Source: Dolichospermum compactum NIES-806 (lineage in GTDB: Bacteria; Cyanobacteriota; Cyanobacteriia; Cyanobacteriales; Nostocaceae). Taken from it: a stretch of 64,000 nucleotides of DNA. The position numbers and the translations under genes were made by a program. Below the pieces are notes generated by a model that ran no database searches, was not told where the DNA came from, and saw only the letters and a list, made by a program, of their open reading frames with translations. The stretch covers positions 2,638,569 to 2,702,568 of the forward strand of contig NZ_AP018316.1 in NCBI RefSeq assembly GCF_002368115.1. The letters are read 5' to 3'. The stretch's first letter is position 1; each line of letters opens with the position of its first letter. Positions 34,016-43,238 of the stretch are shown one piece after another.

Positions 34016-36337
34016 ATGCAAAACAAAATTTATTTGTTATTTATGAGTAAGAATTTAAAAGCCTATCCTACAGGGATAAAATACAAATTCAAAAAGCATA
34101 TTACAGCAAACAAATTATTTATGCAGATTAGTAAAACTTGCTACAAACTTTATCAATATCTTCATAACTTATTTTCGAGAAGATATTGGCGAAAAAAAAT
34201 AACTTTCAATATTTTATTGGGTGTAACCTGTGGACTACTCGTAACATTTGCCGGCATGACAATGGATTTAGCAACAACTAAAAAATCTAAAGCAGTCAGA
34301 ACTCCGGAAATTACATATATTACTTCTTGGTTAGGAAATACCATTGGTAATGGTAAATTGCGAGTCCAAAATAATATAGAAGGAATGTATGTCAAAGATG
34401 ATGGAACAATTTATACAAATAGTGTTTGGGATGAAGCTGGTAGCGAAGCAGGAGTATATAAAGATGGTAAACCAATTTTTATCCTCGAAGATACACATGG
34501 TTGGAATCGTTTAGGTGGTAAAGCAATAACAGTAAATAACAAATATATTTATATTTCTATGACTCAAGGTGGAGCAAATCAAACAAAAGAAGATTATCCT
34601 CCCCAAGGACAAAATTGGTACTGCGTCAGACGTTATGACTTAACAGGAAAACCTGTACCTTTTGAAAAAGGAAATGGCTGGGATAAAAGTATGTTAATTA
34701 CCAGTAAAAGTCATGAAGTCACAGGAATAGCAACAATAAATAATCAACTATTCGTTAGCAATGCTGGGGAGAATATTGTTCGGGTCTATAATACCGAAAC
34801 AATGGCAGAAATAAATAGGTTTACTGTTAATAATCCTGGAAAAATTACCATTGATAAAAAAGGTAGTTTGTGGATTATTCAAAATAGACAAGGTGCTAAA
34901 TTTGGAAAAATTGTCAATTATTCTCAAGCCGGAAAGAAATTACCCGAAGAAATTACGGATGTTGATAACCCATCAGCATTAGCCATTGATAATCTCGGTA
35001 GACTGGTAGTAGCAGAAAATGGGATTAATCAACAATTGGTAATTTACAATATTAATAATCAGCCAGTTCGCGTAGATACTTTTGGGGATAAAAAAGGTGT
35101 TTTCGGTGGTGTACCTGGAGAAGTAAAAATATCCAAACTCTATGGCATTACTGGAGTTGGGACAGATGCGAAAGGCAATATTTATGTAAATAATAATGGC
35201 TTTAATACATCGGGAACAGATTTAAGAAAATTTTCGCCATCAGGAAAAATAGTATGGCAATTACTAGGATTAATATTTGTAGATAATGCAGATACAGATC
35301 CAAAAACAGATGGTGTAAATATATTCACCAAACAAGAACAATATGTCATGGATTATAGCAAACCTGCGGGCAGACAATGGACTTATAAAGCCTACACAGT
35401 CAATCCTTTTAAATACGCTCAAGATCCACGTCTACATACATCACCAGATGGAACTTTTGTGCGGCGTATTCAAGGAAAACCTTTTGTATTCCTGACAGAT
35501 ATGTACAATAGCTTTTTGCAAATTTATCGTTTTCAACCAAATACAGATGGTAAAATTGCAATTCCTGCTGGGATGTTTGTTGGTACTAATGATCAAAATA
35601 AACAATCTATTAATGGCAATTGGCCACCCTATCAACCTGCACAAGGAGAATGGATTTGGCGCGATAGTAATGGCAATGGTGCATTTGAAAAAAATGAATA
35701 TGATAGCAGTAAAGACTATCCCTATATCGGAGGTTGGTGGGTAGATAGCAAAGGAGATGTTTGGAAAACTTTGCGAACTGAAGATGGCATTCGTCATTAT
35801 CCTTTACAGGGATTAGATACTAAAGGAAATCCCATTTACACCTATAGTTCGATGAAAAAACTCAAAACTCCTAGCACTTTCAAAGACTTGCGACGGATTG
35901 AGTATTTTCCCGAAACAGATACTATGTATTTATCCGGTTTTACGATTGAACATCCGGCATTTGCTGATGATGCCAAAGTCATAGGATCAGAAATTGCTCG
36001 CTTCGATAATTGGAGTCAAGGAAATCGTACTCCTAAATGGCGAACCGTCGTTCCCTACGACACTACAGGTAAAGGATTAGTTGCCACCGCAGCTATGAGT
36101 GTAGCTGGTGATTATGTATTTGCAGTGGGTGTAAAAACCGCCGAGGTATATGTTTACAAAACTGCTACCGGAGAACTCGTGAAAAACATGACTCCAGGTG
36201 CAGAAGTTGGCAAAGAAAGTGGTTGGGTTGATATTCCCTATGGTATCCGTGCTTTCCGTCGTGCTAATGATGAATATCTTGTATTTGTAGAAGAAAACTG
36301 GCAAGGTAAGGTGCTTATCTATCAGTTTCCTATTTGA
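34016..36337 (+). CDS. Exported NHL/SMP-30-like beta-propeller protein
   Basis: A 773-residue protein. The N-terminal ~60 residues are basic, then a hydrophobic segment (ITFNILLGVTCGLLVTFAGM, 63-82) acts as signal or membrane anchor. ATG codons at 34043 and 34121 could be the true start. The rest shows repeated blade-like units: VTGIATINNQLFVSNAGENI, PGKITIDKKGSLWIIQNR, PSALAIDNLGRLVVAENGIN and ITGVGTDAKGNIYVNNNGFN, as in NHL or gluconolactonase-like propellers. DSNGNGAFEKNEYD (about 560-573) is an EF-hand/dockerin-type calcium loop. The function is unknown; it may bind glycans or modify them outside the membrane, as it stands next to glycosyltransferase genes but is divergent from them. Confidence 0.72.
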   Translation: MQNKIYLLFMSKNLKAYPTGIKYKFKKHITANKLFMQISKTCYKLYQYLHNLFSRRYWRKKITFNILLGVTCGLLVTFAGMTMDLATTKKSKAVRTPEITYITSWLGNTIGNGKLRVQNNIEGMYVKDDGTIYTNSVWDEAGSEAGVYKDGKPIFILEDTHGWNRLGGKAITVNNKYIYISMTQGGANQTKEDYPPQGQNWYCVRRYDLTGKPVPFEKGNGWDKSMLITSKSHEVTGIATINNQLFVSNAGENIVRVYNTETMAEINRFTVNNPGKITIDKKGSLWIIQNRQGAKFGKIVNYSQAGKKLPEEITDVDNPSALAIDNLGRLVVAENGINQQLVIYNINNQPVRVDTFGDKKGVFGGVPGEVKISKLYGITGVGTDAKGNIYVNNNGFNTSGTDLRKFSPSGKIVWQLLGLIFVDNADTDPKTDGVNIFTKQEQYVMDYSKPAGRQWTYKAYTVNPFKYAQDPRLHTSPDGTFVRRIQGKPFVFLTDMYNSFLQIYRFQPNTDGKIAIPAGMFVGTNDQNKQSINGNWPPYQPAQGEWIWRDSNGNGAFEKNEYDSSKDYPYIGGWWVDSKGDVWKTLRTEDGIRHYPLQGLDTKGNPIYTYSSMKKLKTPSTFKDLRRIEYFPETDTMYLSGFTIEHPAFADDAKVIGSEIARFDNWSQGNRTPKWRTVVPYDTTGKGLVATAAMSVAGDYVFAVGVKTAEVYVYKTATGELVKNMTPGAEVGKESGWVDIPYGIRAFRRANDEYLVFVEENWQGKVLIYQFPI

Positions 36338-36371
36338 TACAGCAATTCTCGTTCTCATAAAATACAATGGA

Positions 36372-36390
36372 GGGCGGGGAAACCCCGCCC
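36372..36390. terminator. GC-rich hairpin between convergent genes
   Basis: GGGCGGGG pairs with CCCCGCCC across AAA. It lies between the convergent propeller gene (stop 36337) and AIPR gene (stop 36404) and may terminate both. It belongs to a dispersed family (33845, 50032) and lacks a T run. Confidence 0.45.
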
Positions 36391-36403
36391 CTACTATTGT
36401 GTA

Positions 36404-38275
36404 TCAGTCATTGTTGCCGCTATTATTTTCTTCGTCGGTTTCTACTTCAATAAGTTGTTCGTTATCTTTAATAGTTATATTTTCAATATCCTCGACGGAA
36501 ATTTCTAAATCTTCTAAGGCTTCTTTTATTTTTTCATAGTGAGCCGGTTCAAATAAGAACTTAAACATTCTTTCTATCGTTTTTTCTTCATTGTCGCTTA
36601 CTTCAATTTGTTTCTCAACAAACTGATTAAGAAACTTGAAGGTTTTAATAATAATTTTTTTATCACCTTGTTCATAAATTTTGATAATATATTTGTTTAC
36701 ATTTATTTTATCATTAAATTTTGCTTTTAAATATTTTGTAAAGCCTACTTTAAATAAGGCTAATAAATGATATAAACCTGTTTTAAAAGTATCATCATAT
36801 GAAACAGGTGTAGCATGATAAATTACGTTGAAAACATAAAATGCACATAGCATATTTTCAAATGTTGTTTCATCATTGAATATCTTCTCATAACAACCAT
36901 CTTTATGTTCTTTATGAGAGATAAAGTTCAAATCTTTATCCATTTCTTGTCTTTGATTATAGTTCTTCAAAACAGTAGAAGGATCTTGCAAATAATAAGC
37001 TAAATAGGCATTTGCAAACACATAATTTGAAACTTTTATTATATTTTCTGGAGTTTCTCTAAATTCATCACGTCGTTTTTCATACCAAATATTTGTTTGA
37101 TAGGATGCGTTTTGCAGCATTATCTGTATATCGTCATTAGCACAAAAATCTCTATCATCTACGGGGTTTTGGGAATTAGTATACCTAGTAACATTCAAAT
37201 CAAAATCTTTTCCGCCTGATTTTAATAAGCGTAAAGTTACCAAAGATTCACTATCCATTTGCTTACGCTTTGTTGGTGAGGCATCTTTGTAAGCTCGGTA
37301 AATGGCATAAACAGTTTGTGCGCCATTAATAATTTGCAATCCTGTTAATTCTATTTGTTCAGCTTTTCTGCGAATAGTAGGTAAGAAATAAGTAATTGCT
37401 GTAATACCATTATTGTAGTACCAAAAATAGGCAGGATTGTCCACCGCCGTTTTTTCTATATCTTCATTGAATTGTGATTGCAGGAGAGGATTTCTGACGT
37501 TTTTATAAAAAAGAGCAAATCCATATTTTTCAAATAAATCATAGATACTTTTGGGGCGAAGTAAGAACATATATGCCTCAAAAGGCTTCTCTATTTTAAC
37601 AACTCCATTTTTTTGAACTATTTCTAAAGTAACAGGATTTTCTTCTGGATTTTGATAACTTTCTAGAGGATTTAAAGGTTCTATTTTTTTATATGTTCTG
37701 TCAATATAATCTACTTTTATACGGTTTATATCAATTACTTCAAATTTAGTTTTTTCATCAGATTTTATAAAAGCACTAATGTTTTCATCCGCTCCTCCTT
37801 TATATTGAGAAAGCGTCAAAAATATAAATTTAACCTCTCCATTAGCTTTGAGGTGATTATCCAGATCCTCTAATTTTGCTTTAATTTTTTCATTAACATT
37901 TTGCTTTTCACCTCGTAAAATGGTGTCAAAATCATTAAGTGCTTTTAGTATTTCATCTTTATCAGTTTCTTTTTCCGAATTATCAGCATTGTTCCATTTT
38001 GACTGAACGACATAAAAAATTTTATCTCCTTGATTGTTTGTGTTATCAAAAACAATGTCGCAAGAACTATCTTTGTCACCATCTGTAATGAAATCTTTAT
38101 AGTTAGATTTTCTACCGTAAAATTCGAGAAACCAAATTAAGAGGGCATAAGATTTTTGATTGTTTATAGCACCTTTATGTTTTTTATGTTTTTTTATGAA
38201 TTCATCATCTTGATATTTTTCTAAAAGTATATTAAGGTTGCTATCAATTACGTTGTAAAATTCTTTCGTAAGCAT
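36404..38275 (-). CDS. AIPR-family protein (abortive infection phage resistance type)
   Basis: A 623-residue protein. The core AIPR signature is visible: RNPLLQSQFNEDIEKTAVDN, PAYFWYYNNGITAITYFLP, then LTGLQIINGAQTVYAIYRA. In the N-terminal third, SSCDIVFDN and IFYVVQSKWNNAD give the D...(E/Q)xK spacing of a PD-(D/E)XK nuclease-like domain. The C-terminus is acidic (EETDEENNSGNND-like). AIPR proteins are associated with abortive infection and restriction-modification loci. It is alone here, with no methyltransferase or helicase beside it. Base composition is AT-rich relative to neighbours, consistent with transfer. Confidence 0.85.
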   Translation of the reverse strand: MLTKEFYNVIDSNLNILLEKYQDDEFIKKHKKHKGAINNQKSYALLIWFLEFYGRKSNYKDFITDGDKDSSCDIVFDNTNNQGDKIFYVVQSKWNNADNSEKETDKDEILKALNDFDTILRGEKQNVNEKIKAKLEDLDNHLKANGEVKFIFLTLSQYKGGADENISAFIKSDEKTKFEVIDINRIKVDYIDRTYKKIEPLNPLESYQNPEENPVTLEIVQKNGVVKIEKPFEAYMFLLRPKSIYDLFEKYGFALFYKNVRNPLLQSQFNEDIEKTAVDNPAYFWYYNNGITAITYFLPTIRRKAEQIELTGLQIINGAQTVYAIYRAYKDASPTKRKQMDSESLVTLRLLKSGGKDFDLNVTRYTNSQNPVDDRDFCANDDIQIMLQNASYQTNIWYEKRRDEFRETPENIIKVSNYVFANAYLAYYLQDPSTVLKNYNQRQEMDKDLNFISHKEHKDGCYEKIFNDETTFENMLCAFYVFNVIYHATPVSYDDTFKTGLYHLLALFKVGFTKYLKAKFNDKINVNKYIIKIYEQGDKKIIIKTFKFLNQFVEKQIEVSDNEEKTIERMFKFLFEPAHYEKIKEALEDLEISVEDIENITIKDNEQLIEVETDEENNSGNND

Positions 38276-38434
38276 ATAAAATCCTAATAAAAGTAAATTC
38301 TTTTTGAGTATTCAATTAAAGGTCATTAAATTGACAAGCCTAACTATTTATTATACCTTCATTTTCCGTCTATTCCATTCCTATACAACAAAAAGGCAAA
38401 AGTTCCTGTATATTTTCCCTGTAGATAATAATAT

Positions 38435-38509
38435 CCAGAAACCGAGATTAACACCATCACCAATAGCGGTAAATTCCCTGCCTTTACTAGAGCCGATATT
38501 ACCATATTG
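38435..38509 (-). pseudogene. Remnant of a class III adenylate/guanylate cyclase gene
   Basis: The minus-strand frame reads QYGNIGSSKGREFTAIGDGV then NLGF. This is the highly conserved cyclase motif G-N-I-G-S-x-x-R-x-x-(Y/F)-T-x-I-G-D-x-V-N-L. The frame is closed upstream by TAA close by and diverges after NLGF, so only about 25 residues survive. It lies immediately downstream of the secreted-protein pseudogene. Confidence 0.75.
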
Positions 38510-38541
38510 TAAGATTTATGTTAAATATAAGCTCTTTTACA

Positions 38542-38988
38542 CTACAATAAACTAACTTGTCCATTATTGCGAATATAAAGAGAGCGATAGCGAAGCGCTC
38601 CGTAGGAATCGCCTGGATAGTCTCGACTGTTAGGACGAATTTCCAAAACCAATGTTCCAAAATTCGGTTTAGACACCACACCTTTTACATATCTTCCCCC
38701 ATCATCCCAAAACATCAGAGAAAATTCTATGAGTTCGTCCCCTTTCAGGTCAAATTGTAATTTTTGTCCCGGTTTTAAAGTTGTTTGTCTTTGTTCTGGT
38801 AACTGTTCCAATTTCACAGATCCATAACTGCGATTTACAACTCTCACCCGAATATATTGTCCTGGCGTAAAATGCAGGGGTGCAGAACCACAACGAGAAG
38901 CACAAGTTTCTGCTAGTGTTAGCTTATATTAATTGGCATTAAATGTCATTGTCAATAATGTGGTATAAATTGCCAATCTCATGTTCAT
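38542..38988 (-). pseudogene. Secreted conserved protein gene with stop codon in the signal peptide
   Basis: AGGAGTAAAAAT precedes ATG 38988. The frame reads MNMRLAIYTTLLTMTFNAN, then TAA (38931-38929), then YKLTLAETCASRCGSAPLHF and TPGQYIRVRVVNRSYGSV to 38542 without further stops. Without the TAA this is a signal peptide with an A-E-T-C cleavage region and a small secreted domain. Residues near the C-terminus (SYGALRY) come from an inserted small dispersed repeat. An internal GTG at 38847 could only give a cytoplasmic fragment. Its position downstream of the usher suggests it once belonged to, or sat beside, the pilus locus. It may be readthrough or a true pseudogene. Confidence 0.7.
38584..38610. 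repeat. Small dispersed repeat inserted in frame
   Basis: The GATAGCGAAGCGCTCCGTAG core recurs with variants at 5847, 47350 and 51585-51735. Here it adds seven to nine residues near the end of a secreted-protein frame without shifting it. Confidence 0.5.
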
Positions 38989-39010
38989 ATTTTTACTCCT
39001 TTGTTGATAT

Positions 39011-39283
39011 TTAGATATGCTGTAAAAATTCAATTTCAGGTAATAAGGAATCGTTGACAATTCCCACACCTGCAAAACCCCAACGTTTGAGCAAACTACC
39101 TATTTGTGCACTAGCCAGAGGTTCGACTGTCAAGCGGTTTGCTAAATCAGCAGCATGAGCATTTAGATAACTCATGGCATCAAAATCTTCTTTAAACAAT
39201 AATAAATATCCTGATGTATCATCATCAACACGGGCTGTGAGATATTTACCATCACTTCTAGAACGAATAATATAATAAATCAT
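39011..39283 (-). CDS. Small conserved protein of unknown function
   Basis: From ATG 39283 this is a 90-residue protein: MIYYIIRSRSDGKYLTARVD, YLLLFKEDFDAMSYLNAHAA, ANRLTVEPLASAQIGSLLKR, then GIVNDSLLPEIEFLQHI. The regular composition and the sharp change at its start support a real gene. The frame is open further upstream (to 39430), but that part is a copied piece of a peptide permease gene and is not part of this protein. No function is known to me. Confidence 0.7.
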   Translation of the reverse strand: MIYYIIRSRSDGKYLTARVDDDTSGYLLLFKEDFDAMSYLNAHAADLANRLTVEPLASAQIGSLLKRWGFAGVGIVNDSLLPEIEFLQHI

Positions 39284-39304
39284 TGGTAATGGGTAATGGG
39301 TAGT

Positions 39305-39470
39305 CAGTTGAGCAAAAAAGAGCAAAAATAAGACAGTGATAAAACTGGGAATACCTTGACCAGCATAACTGACTATTTGTAAAATCTGGTCAGTTCTACG
39401 ATTTTGTTTTACAGCCGCGAGAATACCCAAAGGAATTGCGATCGCCCATCTGATAATTAAAGAACCTATA
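39305..39470 (-). pseudogene. Copied internal fragment of the peptide permease gene
   Basis: This stretch matches 45919-46083 of the permease gene at more than 90 percent by eye, encoding LAAVKQNRRTDQILQIVSYA and GIPSFITVLFLLFFAQL. It is a fragment only, in the same orientation, 6.6 kb from its source. It sits directly between the usher gene and the 90-residue gene and so now forms the leader of the latter. Confidence 0.85.
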
Positions 39471-39483
39471 CTAAAACATTGTC

Positions 39484-42027
39484 TTAAAAAAAGGAAGGAA
39501 TTTTGACTGTACCAATATCATATATGCCCTTGGCATCAGGTGGAATTGCAAAGGGAATCATGGCTGGAGGGTCAGTAAATAAGCGTATTTCATAGCGTCC
39601 TGGTTTTAATCCCGAAGTAGCAAACTTACCTGAGCGATTGGTGAATATAGTAACTGGTTGCCAATTACGATCGCCCACAGCAACAATTTGTCCTGATCCT
39701 AAAGAAATAGGTTCACCATTAGCATTTAATAACTGTCCTCGCAAGAAAACAGTAGCGTCTGTTCCCACTTGCACTAATGTACCACTGTTATAACTTGGCA
39801 AAACTTTGATGACGCGATCGCCTACATCTATTCCTATAGGTAAATTAACTGTATCAATTATGAGATTAGAAATATTATAAGGACTTAAATTTGGCACTAC
39901 ACCAAATCCTAAATTATCAATGCGGGTGGTATAACCACCGGAAATAGGATTAATACCAATTTCTTGACCTTTAATACTGTTTTTGGGAATTACTAAAGCA
40001 AAACTATTATTAAGAGGACGTGACCACCCCAAATAACCATCAGCAAATACCAAAGCAGTACCAACATTGAATTTAGTTGTATTGGCCATGGTGTTATTTC
40101 CATCCCTAGCAAAAACCGCATTATGAGATAAATCCCAAACAAAACGATAACCTGTATAAGATAATCGCCCGTTCAAATTATAACTTTTGTCATTTTGGGT
40201 TAAACTTAAGGAAGGTTTTGGCGTGCCGATAGTTCGCAACGGGTTATAATTCCAATTTAGACGATTAGTAGGTTCTCCCCTATTATTAATATTAGATGAT
40301 GCTTGGATTGATTGACGTATTCGGGGTAAAGTCCAAGAAAAACTAATGTCAGCACGTTGTTCTCCAAAACCAGTCCGATCAAGATTTTGACTGAGATTGA
40401 GATTCACATTTAACCCGTTGCGGAAACTCCTAGAAAGACCAAGAGAAACCCTATAAGTATTAGGAATATCTCGCCCAAATTGATATCTGGTACTCAAATT
40501 TCCTCTCATATTCCAGAATAATTTTTGACTATAATTAGCAGTAATATCATATAAAAAATTATTACGTGGGTTTGCTTCTCCTACTCTCACAAAATTCCGG
40601 CCTTTAGATTCCACAGTTAATCGAAAGGAACGTTGAGATGGATTATTTGCCCCAACTTGTAAGTATTCATAACGTAACTTACCAGCATAATCAATTCCTA
40701 ATTCCTGATCGTGACTGAGGGCAATATCCCAGCCAAAGTTACCATAATTGGTGGCGAAAATTCCCTCTAAACCAGCAAGTTGTTGTTTAAAATCTGCTTG
40801 TACATAACTGCCTAAAGTCAACTGATTAGTTATACCTAAACGGTGGGATAAAGTCAAAATCGGTTGAGTAAAATCATAAGTGCGATCGCCCTTACTCTCA
40901 AGAGATGGAACACCCACACTATAGGCAAATTGCTGTACTCCAGGTGCTAATAAATCTCCCGCTACAGGTTTATAAAAATTCAATCTTTGCACCTGACCCA
41001 CATCATCTTTAATCACTAACTCTACATCATTAATACCCCCATTCAAAGGTAAATCGCGGATATCTTGTCGTCCTGCTCGTAACTGTAAAGTCCGTTGTAA
41101 TCTACCATTAACTAATACATCAACTAATGAATCTTTTTCTAAGAAAAACTCAAATTGGCTAATGGGTCGAGTGACTAAATAAGGTTGTAAACTAAAATTT
41201 TTGGCGACAGAAATTCCCAATTGAGGCTGACTATTTTGATAACCTGTAATGGGAAGAGCCAGATCCCCCACTACATAACGCAAAGCTTGTGCTGGTGCAT
41301 CCCTAACTACTCGCAAATCTCCCCTAGTAAAAGCAGGTTCTCTTCCTTCTGTAAAATTGCCCCGTCCCTCAAACACCCAGTTTTGATAATTCAATGCACC
41401 ATCTACAGCTAAACGTAAAGGTTGCAGTCCTATATTTGTTTGTCCTGAATCAGACCAAATATAATCTTTATCAGCGCGAAAATTAACATAGCCGCTAAAA
41501 GTGCTGGGAAGCACCGCTTTTTCAATATCAGGAGGTAATCTACTAGTATTTAACTGAGCTACATTAGTACGACGTTGAGCAGGTGTAACTTGAATTTGTA
41601 ATTCTAATTTAGAGCGATCAAAAGTTGCTTGTAAGCCATTTTCTAGCAAAACTTCTAAGCTTAAATTACCTTGAGTATCAACCGCACTTGTCAGTTTTGC
41701 TTGGGTATCTGGACGAATAACTTTTTCTGTTTCTACTAACAAAGGTGCTGCTTGAATGCGAACTGCGGGAATATTTCCCAAGGTCAATAATACCTGTCCT
41801 CTTTGTTGTCCATCAATAAAAAATGGTACAATGACTCTCTGGTTTTCGTTACGGGGTTTCTTAAAAATTTCCTCAAATGTCGGATCTTGGTTTTCCTTTT
41901 TGGGAGGTATATTTGGCGATGGAGAAGGTGAATCCTGTCCTAAACTGGCTGTAGAATTAAATAAACTAGAACTGAAGGAAAAAAAGATAAATAGTCTTAA
42001 TTTAATCGGATTTAATCTTAGTTTCAT
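39484..42027 (-). CDS. Fimbrial outer-membrane usher protein
   Basis: An 847-residue usher that threads pilin subunits through the outer membrane. It has a signal peptide (MKLRLNPIKLRLFIFFSFSS), a Pro-rich N-terminal stretch, then usher blocks: VPFFIDGQQRGQVLLTLG, SGYVNFRADKDYIW, LEKDSLVDVLVNGRLQRTLQ and IRDLPLNGGINDVELVIKDD followed by alternating beta strands of the barrel. Near the C-terminus GQLLNANGEPISLGSGQIVA and FTNRSGKFATSGLKPGRYEI form a carboxypeptidase-regulatory-like beta domain. It is encoded downstream of a PapD-like chaperone and a secreted subunit, so the locus is a chaperone-usher system, most like the archaic (sigma) group. That grouping is inference. Confidence 0.88.
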   Translation of the reverse strand: MKLRLNPIKLRLFIFFSFSSSLFNSTASLGQDSPSPSPNIPPKKENQDPTFEEIFKKPRNENQRVIVPFFIDGQQRGQVLLTLGNIPAVRIQAAPLLVETEKVIRPDTQAKLTSAVDTQGNLSLEVLLENGLQATFDRSKLELQIQVTPAQRRTNVAQLNTSRLPPDIEKAVLPSTFSGYVNFRADKDYIWSDSGQTNIGLQPLRLAVDGALNYQNWVFEGRGNFTEGREPAFTRGDLRVVRDAPAQALRYVVGDLALPITGYQNSQPQLGISVAKNFSLQPYLVTRPISQFEFFLEKDSLVDVLVNGRLQRTLQLRAGRQDIRDLPLNGGINDVELVIKDDVGQVQRLNFYKPVAGDLLAPGVQQFAYSVGVPSLESKGDRTYDFTQPILTLSHRLGITNQLTLGSYVQADFKQQLAGLEGIFATNYGNFGWDIALSHDQELGIDYAGKLRYEYLQVGANNPSQRSFRLTVESKGRNFVRVGEANPRNNFLYDITANYSQKLFWNMRGNLSTRYQFGRDIPNTYRVSLGLSRSFRNGLNVNLNLSQNLDRTGFGEQRADISFSWTLPRIRQSIQASSNINNRGEPTNRLNWNYNPLRTIGTPKPSLSLTQNDKSYNLNGRLSYTGYRFVWDLSHNAVFARDGNNTMANTTKFNVGTALVFADGYLGWSRPLNNSFALVIPKNSIKGQEIGINPISGGYTTRIDNLGFGVVPNLSPYNISNLIIDTVNLPIGIDVGDRVIKVLPSYNSGTLVQVGTDATVFLRGQLLNANGEPISLGSGQIVAVGDRNWQPVTIFTNRSGKFATSGLKPGRYEIRLFTDPPAMIPFAIPPDAKGIYDIGTVKIPSFF

Positions 42028-42106
42028 TCAAGACAGAAATCTCTTTTTAAAGATGATTAACACTTGCCCAAAATTGTTCTAAGAGGATGTCTGAGAAGTA
42101 TCTTGT

Positions 42107-42200
42107 CGAGATCCCCCCAACCCCCCTTAAAAAGCCCTTAAAAAGGGGGGCTAAATTCTTCAAAGTCCCCCTTCTTAAGGGGGATTTAGGGGGATCTTTT
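42107..42200. repeat. GATCCCCCC-type inverted repeat
   Basis: GATCCCCCCAACCCCCCTTA at the left and TTAGGGGGATC at the right, with internal CCCTTAAAAAGGG stems. It fills the gap between chaperone and usher genes and could affect the relative expression of the two. Same general class as 20345. Confidence 0.7.
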
Positions 42201-42247
42201 CAAACATCCTCATGAGGAGAGCTTGACAAAGGGGTTGATATTCTTGA

Positions 42248-43012
42248 TTATTCAACATCTTTAAATGTAAATGTGCCTGTGACTTTGCCTATAGGTAATT
42301 GTTGAGGCCAAGGAATAGAAAACCGTCGCTGACTACCTGCCAAAATCAGCCCATTATTCACACCTTCTAACTGTTCTGATTTGAGAGTAAATTGAGTTCC
42401 TTTGTCGCTAGTTAAGTTTAAATTTAATTCTGATAATACTGCCCGGCGAGTACCCTGATTATCAAAAGTAATTACTAACAAATCCTTTCCATCTTTTGAT
42501 TTTTCATGAGTAATGCCATTCAGGATAACTTTAGATTGTGTATTTTTAGGGCGAATATACACCGATCCTATGTAACGAAACGTAATTTTGATTCCGGCTG
42601 CTATTGCCTGTGATTGTGATTGTTGGGTATCTTTTAAATTAATTGGTAACTGTTCAGCTATAATACGATAATTTAGTTCTTTTTCAGGGTTAGGATTACC
42701 TAACCATGTCACTCGCACCGATTGTACACCTTGAGGTGGTAGGATTATTTGGGATGGATAAACTAAAAAATCATCATCAGCTTTTTCAGTGGATTCTTGA
42801 CCTTCTAAGCTGATTTTTCGTTTCACCATTGACAGTTCAACGGCGATTTGTTCTGAGGTATCATTAATAATTTTATAAGACTGGGTAGCACCTGCCCCTG
42901 CTGGTTCAAATACTTTAGAAATTGGCTCTAATTTAAAGGCTAGTGCTGGTGAAATGCTACTTAATACTACGAAAAAAATAAAGATAAAAAAATGCCGAAT
43001 TGAGAGTTTCAT
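42248..43012 (-). CDS. Periplasmic pilus assembly chaperone (PapD-like)
   Basis: A 254-residue protein with a signal peptide (MKLSIRHFFIFIFFVVLSSI, cleavage near SPALAF). The first immunoglobulin-like domain shows FEPAGAGATQSYKIINDTSE, FLVYPSQIILPPQGVQSVRV, and LNYRIIAEQLPI, the classic chaperone pattern with alternating hydrophobic G1 strand and a conserved R-I/F-x-A-E-Q-L-P. It holds subunits in the periplasm for the usher. It lies between subunit and usher genes on the minus strand. Confidence 0.9.
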   Translation of the reverse strand: MKLSIRHFFIFIFFVVLSSISPALAFKLEPISKVFEPAGAGATQSYKIINDTSEQIAVELSMVKRKISLEGQESTEKADDDFLVYPSQIILPPQGVQSVRVTWLGNPNPEKELNYRIIAEQLPINLKDTQQSQSQAIAAGIKITFRYIGSVYIRPKNTQSKVILNGITHEKSKDGKDLLVITFDNQGTRRAVLSELNLNLTSDKGTQFTLKSEQLEGVNNGLILAGSQRRFSIPWPQQLPIGKVTGTFTFKDVE

Positions 43013-43115
43013 GATTTGATTGTTATCAAATACAGTTAGATTAAATGTTTTTACCCCTCCCTAACCCTCCCCTTAGTAAGGTGAGGGAACTGGATTTTTA
43101 TTGTTTCCCCAATTC

Positions 43116-43226
43116 AGGACTTACGCAAAATAGAACGAAAGTAGGGGTAATACCCTTCGGGAAGCAAGCTACATGAATTACCCCTACGCAAGAATAAGGT
43201 TTTCAGTCACATCTTACGTAAGTCCT
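43116..43226. mobile_element. 111-bp MITE-like element with AGGACTTACGCA ends
   Basis: The ends are AGGACTTACGCA and TACGTAAGTCCT. Inside are GGGTAATACCCTTCGGG and an AATTACCCCTACG segment. It lies 12 bases after the subunit stop, between subunit and chaperone genes. Preceded by a CCCTCCCTAACCCTCCCC repeat at 43052-43090. Confidence 0.75.
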
Positions 43227-43238
43227 AAAATTAAAGGT

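Noticed and set aside
38304..38555. Open frame of 83 codons on the plus strand
   Set aside because: It is antisense to the adenylate cyclase relic and has unlike-protein composition.
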